NCBI GenBank assembly: GCA_019057775.1
Contig: JAHLWT010000159.1
Coordinates: 1 to 64,000, forward strand
Length of the DNA stretch: 64,000 bases
From: Promethearchaeota archaeon
GTDB lineage: Archaea > Asgardarchaeota > Lokiarchaeia > Sigynarchaeales > SOKP01
Direction of reading: 5' to 3'
Shown: positions 17,088 to 27,188 of the stretch, one piece after another
Numbering within the stretch: position 1 is the stretch's first letter
How the letters are laid out: each line of letters opens with the position of its first letter
The notes under the pieces: generated by a model
The model's input: the letters and a program-made list of their open reading frames with translations, nothing else
What the model was told of the DNA's origin: nothing
Database searches by the model: none
Made by a program: the position numbers and the translations under genes

Positions 17088-18329
17088 TCAAATTAACCCA
17101 AACAGTTCTCCCATTTTAAAATCCTCTGATATAAATTCCTCATATGAAAAAATTTCTATTTTTTTTGGTAATCGTATTTCTTCAATATAGTTATTAAAAC
17201 ACTTTTTTATCCTCTTATTTTCTGAATAAGTATGTGAATTAACAACTATTATATATTTAGTAAATTTACCCCATCCCTCTTTCCCTTTTAAATAGTTCTG
17301 AAGTGTATTTTCTTCTAATTTTATTTCCAAATCCCTTAAAATTGAATCTGTATTAGAAGCGCCAGAATTGATTAACATATAATCTAAAATCAATTCTGTT
17401 CCATTATTACTTTCTAAGATTAGTATACCTTTCTGCTTCTGTTTTTTAAAAGAAATCTTAAAATGTCTGTTCATTGCCTTTTGAAAAATAGAGAAAAGTA
17501 AAAACTGATAGTCTTTAAAATAACCAATGTTTCCCTCTTTAACCTTGGCTTCAATTGTATTCTTATAACTTTCGTTTATTTCATAACCAATACCTTTCCT
17601 AAACAAAGCTTTAGCAACTTTTAAGGTTGTCCCCGAACCAACAAAGGGATCTAATATTACATCCCCAATTAAAGAGAACATTCTGATTATTCGATAAGGC
17701 AATTCTTCAGGGAACATGGCAATATGTTCTTTTTGAACAATTCCAGGAAATTTCCAATGTCCAATATACCATTTTTTCCACTCACTTAATGAGATTTTCG
17801 ATAATTCCTTTCTTTGGTGATCAATGGTCCTCCCTTTTCCTTCATGTTTTTTGAAGATGAGAATATGTTCATAATCAAAGGTTAGTAAACCATTTCTAGG
17901 GTAATAAATAGATCCCATTAGCGAACATCCTCCAGTTGTATTGGTTGTACTGATTTTTTGCCATATAATATCCCCTAAAAAATCAAATCCTAGCGATATC
18001 GCGCTATTGATAATCCTACTAAATATAGGTAAGATGCGATATCTCCCATACTGTGCCGTTCTAAGATATTGGTCTCCAATATTAATTATTAATCGACATT
18101 GTGGTTCCAGAACGCGGTAACACTCCTTCCATACATTTGTTAATCTTAAGAAATATTCTTCAAATGAATCATAATACCCGATTTGTTCTTCTGAACCTCC
18201 GTAATTTTTAATCTTTCCATAGGGTGGTGAAGTTAATATTAATTGAATCGAGTTATCTTCAAGTTCCTCCATGTTTTCTGATGATTTAAAGTATATATCC
18301 GGTTCTTGAACATCAAACAATATTATCAC
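17088..18329 (-). CDS. N4-cytosine/N6-adenine DNA methyltransferase (beta class) with extra C-terminal domain
   Basis: This is a 413-residue protein. The catalytic motif IV TSPPYG (33-38) comes before the SAM-binding motif I DPFVGSGTT (227-235), which is the beta-class circular order. TSPPY favours N4-cytosine methylation. Between them lies a target-recognition stretch (NTTGGCSLMGSIYYPRNG). After ~260 comes a ~150-residue C-terminal region (GILILESNNGTELILDYMLI, KYIIVVNS) not typical of these enzymes. It could be an extra DNA-binding or nuclease-like domain but was not recognised. No restriction gene is adjacent. It converges with the second GTPase gene (13 bp gap). Confidence 0.85.
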   Translation of the reverse strand: MIILFDVQEPDIYFKSSENMEELEDNSIQLILTSPPYGKIKNYGGSEEQIGYYDSFEEYFLRLTNVWKECYRVLEPQCRLIINIGDQYLRTAQYGRYRILPIFSRIINSAISLGFDFLGDIIWQKISTTNTTGGCSLMGSIYYPRNGLLTFDYEHILIFKKHEGKGRTIDHQRKELSKISLSEWKKWYIGHWKFPGIVQKEHIAMFPEELPYRIIRMFSLIGDVILDPFVGSGTTLKVAKALFRKGIGYEINESYKNTIEAKVKEGNIGYFKDYQFLLFSIFQKAMNRHFKISFKKQKQKGILILESNNGTELILDYMLINSGASNTDSILRDLEIKLEENTLQNYLKGKEGWGKFTKYIIVVNSHTYSENKRIKKCFNNYIEEIRLPKKIEIFSYEEFISEDFKMGELFGLI

Positions 18330-18413
18330 TAAATACCTACTTAAAAATTAAAATTCTATACAACAATATTCTATTTAGAATTTATATAAATTATTATCAA
18401 ATATTAGATAAAC

Positions 18414-19937
18414 ATGACTCGAAGTGCTAAAGTTAACCACGTTATATTAATTATTTTTGATGATGTTCGCGCAGAACACCTTTTTAAATGGATAGAACAG
18501 GGAAAGCTTCCAAATATTTCACGCCTTGCAAATAGTGGGATTACAAGCGAAAATTGTGTCACATCTTTTCCAAGTGTTACACTGCCATGTTATTCAAATA
18601 TTATTACAGGTGCATATTCGGGATATTATACTAAAGAAGGAAGTGGTGTACCAAGTTATCATTGGATTAATCGAACAGATCCCCCATCTGAGAGAAAAAA
18701 GCCACCTTTTATTCGTAATTATAGTGAAAGACGTGACGTATTTAGTATTAATAAAGATATTGGGACCAATGTTAAAACGATATTTGAACAGGTAGATGAT
18801 GGTAATCTTTTAAGTGTCATAAATTTCTTATATCGAGGTTCTTTATTCCCTATTCCAAAGGAATTCAATGTTGATTTAATATTTAAAAAGATTGAAGACG
18901 TTTATAGAAAACCAAACACTTTTTTTCCTAGTAATGAAGCTCCTATAATTACGGTGGGCTATGTCCCTCAAACAGATAGCTATATGCATGAAAAAGGATT
19001 TGATCATCCAGATTATATAGATCTTGTTTTCAAGTGTGACGAATATATAGGATCTTTAATTAAAGCACTCAAACAGATGGGATATTATGAAGATACTGCT
19101 ATCTGTATAACATCAGATCACGGCAATTATAAAGCGGAAAAATTTTACGATCTTGAGCCTTTTTTCCTAAATAAAGGGTTACTCCCATATAACCCAAAAA
19201 CGGGATTAGGAGATTTTGATTCAAATTTCGGTGGTGTTGGATTTTTTAATTTTCGTGGAGAAACTTGGCATCATCACCCAACAATAGCTCAGATGATGAA
19301 TTATAAGACAAGTGGAGTAAAAAGAAATAAATTAAACTTATTTAAAACCTTGTGGGAAATTCCAGGGGTAAAATTAATATATTATAAAGATGATGACAAT
19401 ACACCCAATAAAGGTATTATATATTTAGAGCGAAGAGAAGAAAAAACTGGAAAAATTATAAAAGGAAAAATTGAATACTTCGGAAGTGGGAAAATACAAA
19501 AAAGTAAATATACTTTTGAGAATAAAGATTTATTTGGATATGAAAAGGATGAAGGTAACCAAACTTTACTTGATAATAAGGAACATACTATTGATGAATG
19601 GCTTTCTGCAATTTCTCAAATTGAATTTACCTGTTTAATTGATCAACTTCCTCGATTTTTTAAAAATCCTCGAGCATGTGATTTAATGGTTTCTACAATT
19701 GGGGAGTATAATTTTAATTATGAACATGGAAAAACTATGGGTAATTCTCTTTATACTCATGATATAGCTCTTAAAAATTCAATGACGGTCCCTTTAATAA
19801 TTGGAGGGGCACCTGAAATTCCCAAATTACATTTACCTTATTGTAAAACAACGGACATTGTACCTACATTATTAGCTTTATTAGGTTTAACTCCTGATTC
19901 TAGTGTAGTAGGGAAGTCTCTATTTGAATATCATTAA
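18414..19937 (+). CDS. type I phosphodiesterase / nucleotide pyrophosphatase-like enzyme
   Basis: The 507-residue member of the alkaline phosphatase superfamily (PF01663-like) has no signal peptide. The N-terminal metal site and nucleophile region reads IIFDDVRAEH … SFPSVTLPCYSNIITG, with Thr56 as the likely nucleophile. A second metal-site segment is CITSDHGNY, and the C-terminal His region is SLYTHDIALKNSMTVPLIIGG. The family hydrolyses phosphodiester or phosphonate monoester bonds on nucleotides, sugars or glycolipids. The next gene on the same strand is a GH38 mannosidase and the one after is an HD hydrolase, so a glycan-related substrate is plausible (inference). Confidence 0.85.
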   Translation: MTRSAKVNHVILIIFDDVRAEHLFKWIEQGKLPNISRLANSGITSENCVTSFPSVTLPCYSNIITGAYSGYYTKEGSGVPSYHWINRTDPPSERKKPPFIRNYSERRDVFSINKDIGTNVKTIFEQVDDGNLLSVINFLYRGSLFPIPKEFNVDLIFKKIEDVYRKPNTFFPSNEAPIITVGYVPQTDSYMHEKGFDHPDYIDLVFKCDEYIGSLIKALKQMGYYEDTAICITSDHGNYKAEKFYDLEPFFLNKGLLPYNPKTGLGDFDSNFGGVGFFNFRGETWHHHPTIAQMMNYKTSGVKRNKLNLFKTLWEIPGVKLIYYKDDDNTPNKGIIYLERREEKTGKIIKGKIEYFGSGKIQKSKYTFENKDLFGYEKDEGNQTLLDNKEHTIDEWLSAISQIEFTCLIDQLPRFFKNPRACDLMVSTIGEYNFNYEHGKTMGNSLYTHDIALKNSMTVPLIIGGAPEIPKLHLPYCKTTDIVPTLLALLGLTPDSSVVGKSLFEYH

Positions 19938-20081
19938 TATAATCGAGATTGAGTAGATCTACAGCTTGTTAATGGCATAATTTAAAGAAGTACAAATTTT
20001 GTATTCTTTTTATTCAATTAATTTTTATAAAACTATTCTTTTTGATTGTCAAGTAAAGATTATTTATAAAGTGTATTTGAG

Positions 20082-22871
20082 ATGAAAGCAAATAAAATAA
20101 TAATTGTTCCTGAAACTCATTGGGATCGCGAATGGTTTATTCCTTATCAGGAATTCCGAGCTCGACTTGTAATTATGATGGACAATTTAATCGATATTCT
20201 TAATAATGACCCTAACTATAGAAATTTCACACTAGATGGGCAAGTAATTCCTTTAGAAGATTATTTAGAAGTAAGGCCTGATATGAAAAACGTAATCATA
20301 AAATATGTAAAAGAGGGAAGGCTTTCTATTGGCCCAATGTATGTCTTACCCGATGAATTTTTAGTGAGCGGTGAATCATTAATAAGGAATCTCATGATTG
20401 GTCATCAGATTGGGCGTCAATTTGGCAGGATAATGAAGGCAGGGTATATACCCGATCCATTTGGTCATATAGCTCAAATACCTCAGATATTAAAAGGATT
20501 TGAGATCCCTTCTATTCTATTTTGGCGTGGTTTTGGAAATGAATTTGAAGAAAACAATTTGAATATGGAGTTTATATGGAATGCCCCTGGAAAAGCAGCT
20601 TCCATTTTAGCTATTCACTTAATATTTGGTTACGGTTCAATAGAAGCTCTAAATACTAGGAAATCTAATGGGACTTACAAAAGAGCTTTAAAAAATATTA
20701 ATTATTTAGTGAAAAAATTTGAAATTTATATATGTACTCCTAATATTCTTCTAAATAATGGTTCAGATCATCATGAAGCTCTGCCTGAAATCCCCGAAAT
20801 AGTAAAACAATGGAATCAATTACATCCAGAAGTAGAAATGGTGCAAGCTGATTTCGAATATTATATTAGTAAGGTGTTAGAAGCAAATCCGAAACTAAAA
20901 GAATTTCAAGGAGAATTAAGAGGAGGGAGATATTCACACTTATTATCAGGAGTATTTTCTGCTAGAATGTGGATAAAGCAAAGAAATACTGCTATTGAAT
21001 ATCTCTATGAAAAATATACTGAACCAATCTCAACAATAACGGGGATTCTTGATAAATACAATAAATTTCATTATCCAAAAGATTATGTTTTGACAGGATT
21101 GAAGTGGTTACAAAAAAATGCGCCGCATGATAGCATTTGCGGCTGTTCAATTGATGAGGTGCATAATGAAATGAAGACAAGATTCGATTGGGCAGAACAA
21201 ATTGCTAATGAAGTATTTAAAAACTCATTTCTATATTTAGCCAATCTTATTAGCATTAATCAAAATAATAAAAATCGTAATGTTTTATTCGTATACAATC
21301 CACTTCCTTGGAAACGGCGAGATGTTGTAGAATTTAATACTATTTCACAAAACACTAAAGGTGGAAAGTTACCTTATAATATCAAGATATTTGATTCTAA
21401 TGATAATGAAATTCAAGTTCAACATTCTAATGTCGAAGAAATCCCTAGATTTACTCGAGAGATAAGTGTTAGTCATAAAATTAGTTTTATCGCAGAGGTT
21501 CCCGCATGTGGATATAAGTTGTTTTATGTTATTTCTTCAAAATCTGAAAATACTTATATAGCTAAACCAGACAATTTTAAAATTACAGGAGATTTCCTAG
21601 AGAATAAGCATTACCAAGTGACTATAGCATCCAATGGCATCATTAACGTTACTGACAAAGAAACTGGTATAACATATGAAAAAGTTTGTGAACTTGAAGA
21701 TGTAGGAGATTGGGGGGATGAGTATGATTTCTCAGGTCCTAAAAACAATCAAACAGATTTAAGTTTTACAACCGAAGATGCCGCAGTTTTTGAAAGATCT
21801 GTTTATGTTGATGGTCCAACACAGAAAACATATAAATTAAGATTAAATTTAAAACTCCCTCATTCATTAACTGAGGATCGCTATAATCGAAAAGATTGGC
21901 TAGTAGATAATAAATTAACAATATATATTTCGTTATATAGAAATATAAAGCGGATTAACTTCAGGATAGAACTGGAAAATAGTAGTAGAGATCATAGAAT
22001 TCGTGTCTTATTTCCTACTAAAATAAAATCTGATAAAGTTTATGCTGATGGGCATTTTTATGTTGTTCCAAGATTAGTTAATTTACCTGAAGCCGATAAA
22101 TGGGCACAAAAACCTCTCCCCACAAATCATCAGAAAGATTTTATATCAGTAAGTAACAAGACAAGGACATTTGCAGTTTTAAATAAAGGGTTGCCTGAAT
22201 ATGAAACTGTAATTAATGAAGATAAGTCAATCACTTTCGCCATCACTCTTCTAAGGTGCATTGAATGGTTATCTCGAGATGATATTCATACTAGATTTAC
22301 TCACGCCGGACCTGGCTTTAAAACACCTGGAGCACAATGTCTTGGAAAACATAGTTTTGAATTATCAATAATTACTTCTTCAGAGCCAAACTGGTTAGAA
22401 TCAGATATTCATCAAAGAGGAAAGGAATTTAATAATCCACTTAAACCGATCTTCCCAGCGATGGTTCAAAGTCCCATAAGAGTCTCAGATAAAATAATTT
22501 TAAAGCGTTCAGGAATACTTTCTTTTTTCTATAAAGCTAAACCAAGACAACTAGAATCATACCTTCCACCAACATTGAGTTTTCTTGAGATAGACAATAA
22601 AAGTATAGTATTAAGTTGTATGAAAAAAGCAGAGGTAGGAGAGCATTTAATTATAAGAGTTTATAATATCTCCTCCATTCCTCAGAAGGGACGTTTAACA
22701 TTCTATGAAAAAATATCAATAAGAAAAGCCGAATTAGTGAATTTCTTAGAAGAGGCTCCTAAAAATGAAATTAAAGCAGAGATTAATAACTTCAATAAGA
22801 ATATACTTGAAATAACATTAGATCCTCATGTAATTGCATCCTTTAAAATTGATACATCTTTAATTGAGTAG
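20082..22871 (+). CDS. alpha-mannosidase, glycoside hydrolase family 38
   Basis: This is a 929-residue enzyme with the GH38 layout: an N-terminal alpha/beta barrel, a three-helix bundle and C-terminal beta-sandwiches. Zn2+ ligands are His13 and Asp15 (ETHWDREW). The predicted nucleophile is Asp125 in GYIPDPFGH. Further family segments are LDGQVIPLEDYLE, NAPHDSICGCSIDEVHNEM (the conserved 'HDSI.G..iDeV') and FVYNPLPWKRR. It lacks a signal peptide, so it is predicted to act in the cytoplasm on mannose-containing oligosaccharides, releasing alpha-mannose. The HD-domain gene starts 7 bp after the stop, so they form an operon. Confidence 0.95.
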   Translation: MKANKIIIVPETHWDREWFIPYQEFRARLVIMMDNLIDILNNDPNYRNFTLDGQVIPLEDYLEVRPDMKNVIIKYVKEGRLSIGPMYVLPDEFLVSGESLIRNLMIGHQIGRQFGRIMKAGYIPDPFGHIAQIPQILKGFEIPSILFWRGFGNEFEENNLNMEFIWNAPGKAASILAIHLIFGYGSIEALNTRKSNGTYKRALKNINYLVKKFEIYICTPNILLNNGSDHHEALPEIPEIVKQWNQLHPEVEMVQADFEYYISKVLEANPKLKEFQGELRGGRYSHLLSGVFSARMWIKQRNTAIEYLYEKYTEPISTITGILDKYNKFHYPKDYVLTGLKWLQKNAPHDSICGCSIDEVHNEMKTRFDWAEQIANEVFKNSFLYLANLISINQNNKNRNVLFVYNPLPWKRRDVVEFNTISQNTKGGKLPYNIKIFDSNDNEIQVQHSNVEEIPRFTREISVSHKISFIAEVPACGYKLFYVISSKSENTYIAKPDNFKITGDFLENKHYQVTIASNGIINVTDKETGITYEKVCELEDVGDWGDEYDFSGPKNNQTDLSFTTEDAAVFERSVYVDGPTQKTYKLRLNLKLPHSLTEDRYNRKDWLVDNKLTIYISLYRNIKRINFRIELENSSRDHRIRVLFPTKIKSDKVYADGHFYVVPRLVNLPEADKWAQKPLPTNHQKDFISVSNKTRTFAVLNKGLPEYETVINEDKSITFAITLLRCIEWLSRDDIHTRFTHAGPGFKTPGAQCLGKHSFELSIITSSEPNWLESDIHQRGKEFNNPLKPIFPAMVQSPIRVSDKIILKRSGILSFFYKAKPRQLESYLPPTLSFLEIDNKSIVLSCMKKAEVGEHLIIRVYNISSIPQKGRLTFYEKISIRKAELVNFLEEAPKNEIKAEINNFNKNILEITLDPHVIASFKIDTSLIE

Positions 22872-22878
22872 ATATTAA

Positions 22879-23469
22879 ATGTGGAAGGAAAAACTATTAG
22901 AAATTGTAAAAGATTTTAAACACCCCGCCTGGGGATTCTCCCATTTTACCCGTATATTTGAGCTATCCTTAGAGTTAGCAAAAGAGGAACAAATTGATAT
23001 TGATATGGATGCCTTATATGCTGCAGCTTACTTACATGACATAGGAGCTTTTAAGCCGTATAGTCAAAAAGGTAAGGATCATTCAGATGTTGCCATTGAA
23101 AATTGCGATAAAATACTTAAATCTATAAATTTTCCTACAGATAAAAATGAGTTAGTAAAGGATATAATTAAAAGTCACATGTTCTATGCCACACCAGTAA
23201 ATAATTTGGAATCCAAGATTTTTCACGATGCTGATACACTAGATTTTATGGGAACTATTGGAATTACACGAATTCTCTCAATTGTAGGTAAGGAAGATTG
23301 GACGCCTGATTTAGGTAGTGCAATTAAATTGATTGAAAAATTTTCTGTTGAATTGCCTAGCACTTTAGTCACTAACGTAGCACAAAAAATTGGCGAGGGG
23401 AGGAAAAAAGAAATGGAAGAATTTCTGAAAAATTTAGCAGAAGAAACAAATCAATATGAGTTTTTATAA
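22879..23469 (+). CDS. HD-domain phosphohydrolase
   Basis: The 196-residue protein shows the HD signature: His in GFSHFTRIFEL, the HD pair in AAAYLHDIGAF, a following His in KDHSDVAIEN, and the distal Asp in FHDADTLDFMGTIG. Such proteins are metal-dependent phosphohydrolases, often acting on nucleotides or small phosphate esters. The start lies 7 bp after the GH38 mannosidase stop, implying co-expression. Its substrate is unknown. Confidence 0.9.
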   Translation: MWKEKLLEIVKDFKHPAWGFSHFTRIFELSLELAKEEQIDIDMDALYAAAYLHDIGAFKPYSQKGKDHSDVAIENCDKILKSINFPTDKNELVKDIIKSHMFYATPVNNLESKIFHDADTLDFMGTIGITRILSIVGKEDWTPDLGSAIKLIEKFSVELPSTLVTNVAQKIGEGRKKEMEEFLKNLAEETNQYEFL

Positions 23470-23480
23470 AAAAAAAAAGT

Positions 23481-25172
23481 TTAAATAAAACCATACGGAA
23501 AGAATATAACTGATATCCAAGCAAAAAAGATTCCCCGGAATATTGCTGAACCTAATATATTGCGTCCTGACCACATATATGCCCAAGTTGCCGCGAATTC
23601 CATAGCAATAGACATAAACACCCAAACAGATAAATATAATGCTGAGATAACACTATATATATGAAGCCATGCTATTATCATTAATATAACAAGAAGCAAA
23701 TTATCCATAAAAACTCCAATTCCAACCATGGTGAAATATTTTTTATATAGGTTTGAAGTTTTCAATTTCCCTTGAACACTTCTGAAATAAAACTCTTTAA
23801 TAATGAAAAAAGGGAAAGTAACAAGTGCTATCGCCATTATTGAGCCAAATTCCTTTAGACTTGGTAAGGTATTCTGTGTTGACCAATGCCAGACAGATGA
23901 AACACACAAGATAAGTAATAAAGCACTAATTATTCCAAACGAGATCGATTTCCTTGAATTTGTAGAACTCATCTCCTTTATTTTATTAAGGAAATTTCCA
24001 AATGAACCCTTTTTTTCTTTACGTGATACAAGGAAATAGTAGATAACAATCGCTCCGATAGCATTACCAATTATTAACGATAATGTTGATTCTGATGCAC
24101 TCAATGGTATCATGCCTGTAAAAAAATCAGAAAAAAACATAAAAATAGCAAATCCAATTAAAACTACGGGCACCGTGTAACCAAGAATTAACTTATTTAC
24201 CGATACCTCTTTTTTGTCACCCAATGTCTGGATCTCTGGAAATACAAATTGGCGTTTAAAAAGTTTATTACTTATAAATACCATTGCTATGAATGCTAAC
24301 ATTACGACACCAAAGAGAGAGATATAAGAAAAAACCTGAACGACTGTCACAGTAATCGTTATATCGCTTGCTCTTACGCCATTAAAAGCTTGTTCAAACC
24401 ACTGAACCATTTCGTACAATATAGTAGGATCTTTTACTTCAAATATATGCTCTGAAAATGAACCTACGAAAGCTTTAGTGTTATTTCCATCTGTAAAATC
24501 ACCCGAATATAATTCTCCAATTTGTACATCATCTCGATCTGTGTATAGTTTCAAAGCTTCAATGAGATGTGCTTTAGTTGCTCCCTGTTCAAACAATCCA
24601 ATCGCCAATAGAAGATTTGATATATTTTTCATATCGTTTCGCTCATCTGGGACGGCTCCAATAGCTACTGTTGCATTAACTCTATCTGGATATGTCCTAG
24701 CAAAAGATAAAACGGCTCCACCTCCCATCGAATGTCCTACTAACCCTATCTCAGAAACATATGATACATTATACTCAAGGTAATCTACTGCTGCCTTCAC
24801 ATCATTAATTAACTCAAAACGGTTTAAATACCCTCCAGAAGCCCCATGGCCTCGAAAATCAATATTTACTACAGTAAAACCTCTCTTAACGAGTTCAATA
24901 CTCATTGGTTGCATGTGTTGTAGATTTCCACAATAGCCATGTGCAACAACAATACCTCCATGATTTTTTGTTCCTTTTGGGGTATAAATTGCAGCGTTAA
25001 TTTCCGTCCCATCATCAGAAGTGAGTGTTAATGGTTTAATGTTATATGGGTTTTCAAGATCTGGTGTATATATAAAAACTATTAGTGGAATTATACCGAT
25101 TATTATTAATGCTACACTTATTACTAATCCCAATTTCTTCTTATCAGATTTCAATTTATTTATTAGGGGCAT
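23481..25172 (-). CDS. membrane-anchored alpha/beta hydrolase with C-terminal polytopic domain
   Basis: This is a 563-residue protein. A membrane helix at ~14-36 is followed by an alpha/beta-hydrolase domain (~45-265). That domain has VVAHGYCGNLQHM, NIDFRGHGASGG and the nucleophile elbow GHSMGG (Ser148). The C-terminal ~290 residues hold about eight membrane helices. A basic N-terminus (KLKSDKKKLG) suggests the cytoplasm for the tail and the outside for the hydrolase domain. The combination resembles membrane peptidase/esterase-like proteins seen in archaea. The substrate is unknown. Converges with the HD gene; a poly-A/T tract separates them. Confidence 0.82.
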   Translation of the reverse strand: MPLINKLKSDKKKLGLVISVALIIIGIIPLIVFIYTPDLENPYNIKPLTLTSDDGTEINAAIYTPKGTKNHGGIVVAHGYCGNLQHMQPMSIELVKRGFTVVNIDFRGHGASGGYLNRFELINDVKAAVDYLEYNVSYVSEIGLVGHSMGGGAVLSFARTYPDRVNATVAIGAVPDERNDMKNISNLLLAIGLFEQGATKAHLIEALKLYTDRDDVQIGELYSGDFTDGNNTKAFVGSFSEHIFEVKDPTILYEMVQWFEQAFNGVRASDITITVTVVQVFSYISLFGVVMLAFIAMVFISNKLFKRQFVFPEIQTLGDKKEVSVNKLILGYTVPVVLIGFAIFMFFSDFFTGMIPLSASESTLSLIIGNAIGAIVIYYFLVSRKEKKGSFGNFLNKIKEMSSTNSRKSISFGIISALLLILCVSSVWHWSTQNTLPSLKEFGSIMAIALVTFPFFIIKEFYFRSVQGKLKTSNLYKKYFTMVGIGVFMDNLLLVILMIIAWLHIYSVISALYLSVWVFMSIAMEFAATWAYMWSGRNILGSAIFRGIFFAWISVIFFPYGFI

Positions 25173-25401
25173 TAATCATTAACCCTATGTTGTTTAATTA
25201 ATATTATTGGACTTTTAACTATTTAAAATTTATTGGACTTAAAACAGAATAACAAATTATGTTTAAATTTGTCATAAATTCATTCAATGTTTATACGCTC
25301 TATATAATATTTAAAGCAATGTAGAGAATAATTAATTTATTAAACTCTTGATTTAATAATATAAATGCAATATAAACCCATAAAATTTTAATTAGTGAAA
25401 T

Positions 25402-26472
25402 TTGATGAAATTTTCCGATTATGCTAAGAAGTATATATCAAAAATCAATAGCGAAATTAAATTGATCTGGGAAGAATCGCACAAGAAAATAAACAACAAC
25501 TTTCTTAAGGACTTTTATACAGAAACAATGGATTATTTTCTTTCTGGAGGAAAAAGAATTAGACCGTTGCTAACGATTGCTACTTTTAATGCTTTCACGT
25601 CTGAGTTGGATGAAAGTATAATACGACCTAGTACTGGTATTGAATTCATTCATAATGCCTCATTAATTCATGACGACATAATTGATAAAGATAAATTAAG
25701 AAGAGGGAAGCCAACTTTTCATTACAGATTTTTTAATTATCATAATAAATACAATTTAAAAAAAATGAATGCTACTGATTTTGGACATTCTATAGGCATA
25801 ATTGGTGGTGATATAGCATTTTTTACTGGATTAGAAGTGTATCTCGTAAATAAATTTGGAAGAAATTTAAATTTAAACGCAATCAATTTATATAAGACCG
25901 CGTTTTTAGAAATTGCGGACGGTGTTTTAATAGAAACAGATATGATCAATCGAAAAAATTTAACTATTTCAGATTATATTGATATGATTGCTCTTAAAAC
26001 CGGAGCATTAATTGAAAAATCTGTTCTAATAGGAGCTAATTATGCAGAAGTAGATCAGAAGCTTCATAAAGCACTTTCTACTTATGGACGAAATCTTGGA
26101 ATTATTTTTCAGATAACAGATGATATTTTAGGGACTTTTGGTGATGATAAAATAACGGGAAAGCCGACTGACGGTGATATTCGAGAAGGCAAACGTACAA
26201 GTTTATTGATTTTTGCTTTAAATAACCTAGATCATTCTAAGAGGAAAACGCTATCAGAATTAATTGAAAATCCAGAAATGGCTCATGAAGAGGTAGAAGA
26301 AGTAAAAGAATTATTTAATGATGCTAATGTTATTGATTCATGCAAAAATCTAGCAAATTCTTATTATCAAGAAGCTAAAGAATCATTGGATTATTTACAA
26401 ACTGAAATTAATGAATCTGAAGCAGAATTCTTCAATACTTTATTAGATTTTGTGTCTAAGAGAAAATATTAA
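25402..26472 (+). CDS. idsA: geranylgeranyl/farnesyl diphosphate synthase-type trans-prenyltransferase
   Basis: The 356-residue all-helical prenyltransferase condenses IPP with allylic diphosphates. The first Asp-rich motif is LIHDDIIDKD (Asp91, 92, 95), followed by RRGKPT. The second is ITDDILGTFGD, followed by GKPTDGDIREGKRT. SGGKRIRPLL near residue 50 is the IPP-binding segment. The archaeal enzyme normally makes GGPP for ether lipids. It opens the isoprenoid region, transcribed opposite to the mevalonate operon. The chain length is inferred from archaeal biology, not from a decisive residue. A second Met (residue 2) may be the true start. Confidence 0.92.
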   Translation: MMKFSDYAKKYISKINSEIKLIWEESHKKINNNFLKDFYTETMDYFLSGGKRIRPLLTIATFNAFTSELDESIIRPSTGIEFIHNASLIHDDIIDKDKLRRGKPTFHYRFFNYHNKYNLKKMNATDFGHSIGIIGGDIAFFTGLEVYLVNKFGRNLNLNAINLYKTAFLEIADGVLIETDMINRKNLTISDYIDMIALKTGALIEKSVLIGANYAEVDQKLHKALSTYGRNLGIIFQITDDILGTFGDDKITGKPTDGDIREGKRTSLLIFALNNLDHSKRKTLSELIENPEMAHEEVEEVKELFNDANVIDSCKNLANSYYQEAKESLDYLQTEINESEAEFFNTLLDFVSKRKY

Positions 26473-26618
26473 AGATTTTCTCAATTTTCTTTTTAATTGT
26501 ATTTAACCTAATAAAAAAGTATTATTTAGAGATTTCGAAAGACTCAAGCTTAAATAGAAGTTTTATTGTAAAGAAATTATCGAGAGAGTGCAAAAACAGA
26601 TCAGATGGGAAAAATAAT

Positions 26619-27017
26619 TTGAATTCAAAAATTGAAAAAAATGATTACGATATTTTAATCATAGATGACAGTAAATACGTTATAGACTTCTTAACTAAAT
26701 TTATCGAACTTAAAGGCTTTACTTGTGTGGGAGTTTATGAGGCTTCAAAAGCAATAGAAGCTTTAAACCTCTTTATTCCAAAATTAATATTTTTAGATGT
26801 TAATCTTCCCGATTCAAATGGATATGAATTCTGTAAAATGCTAAAGTCAGATAAAAAATTCAAAAATATTTTAGTATATTTTTTTACGGGAGAACCTGAA
26901 TCGGAAGTCGCATTAAAAGCATTAGAAATACACGCAGATGGTTTTTTAACTAAACCTTTTAATCTTTCTGATTTTGACGAGATTTTTGAACACTTAGATA
27001 AAAATAGAGATAAATAA
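26619..27017 (+). CDS. CheY-like response regulator receiver protein
   Basis: The 132-residue stand-alone receiver domain starts with TTG. It has the acidic pocket IIDDSKY (Asp16/17), the phospho-acceptor Asp60 in IFLDVNLPDSNG, Thr90 (FFTGEPE) and Lys112 (LTKPF). No output domain is attached and no histidine kinase is in the window, so its partner is unknown. It lies between GGPP synthase and UbiX genes on the same strand with ~150-bp gaps. Confidence 0.92.
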   Translation: MNSKIEKNDYDILIIDDSKYVIDFLTKFIELKGFTCVGVYEASKAIEALNLFIPKLIFLDVNLPDSNGYEFCKMLKSDKKFKNILVYFFTGEPESEVALKALEIHADGFLTKPFNLSDFDEIFEHLDKNRDK

Positions 27018-27188
27018 CATTTATTTCAAATTATGTTTAATACTGAAAACGTAATAATTAATTTCCTTCTAATTATGATGATTAAGATCATTATTTAACA
27101 TGAAAAAAGATAAGAATTATTATCTGTATAAGAATTTATAATATCATTATTGTGAATTACTCGAAATAAATAAATAGGTTCGTTTGAA

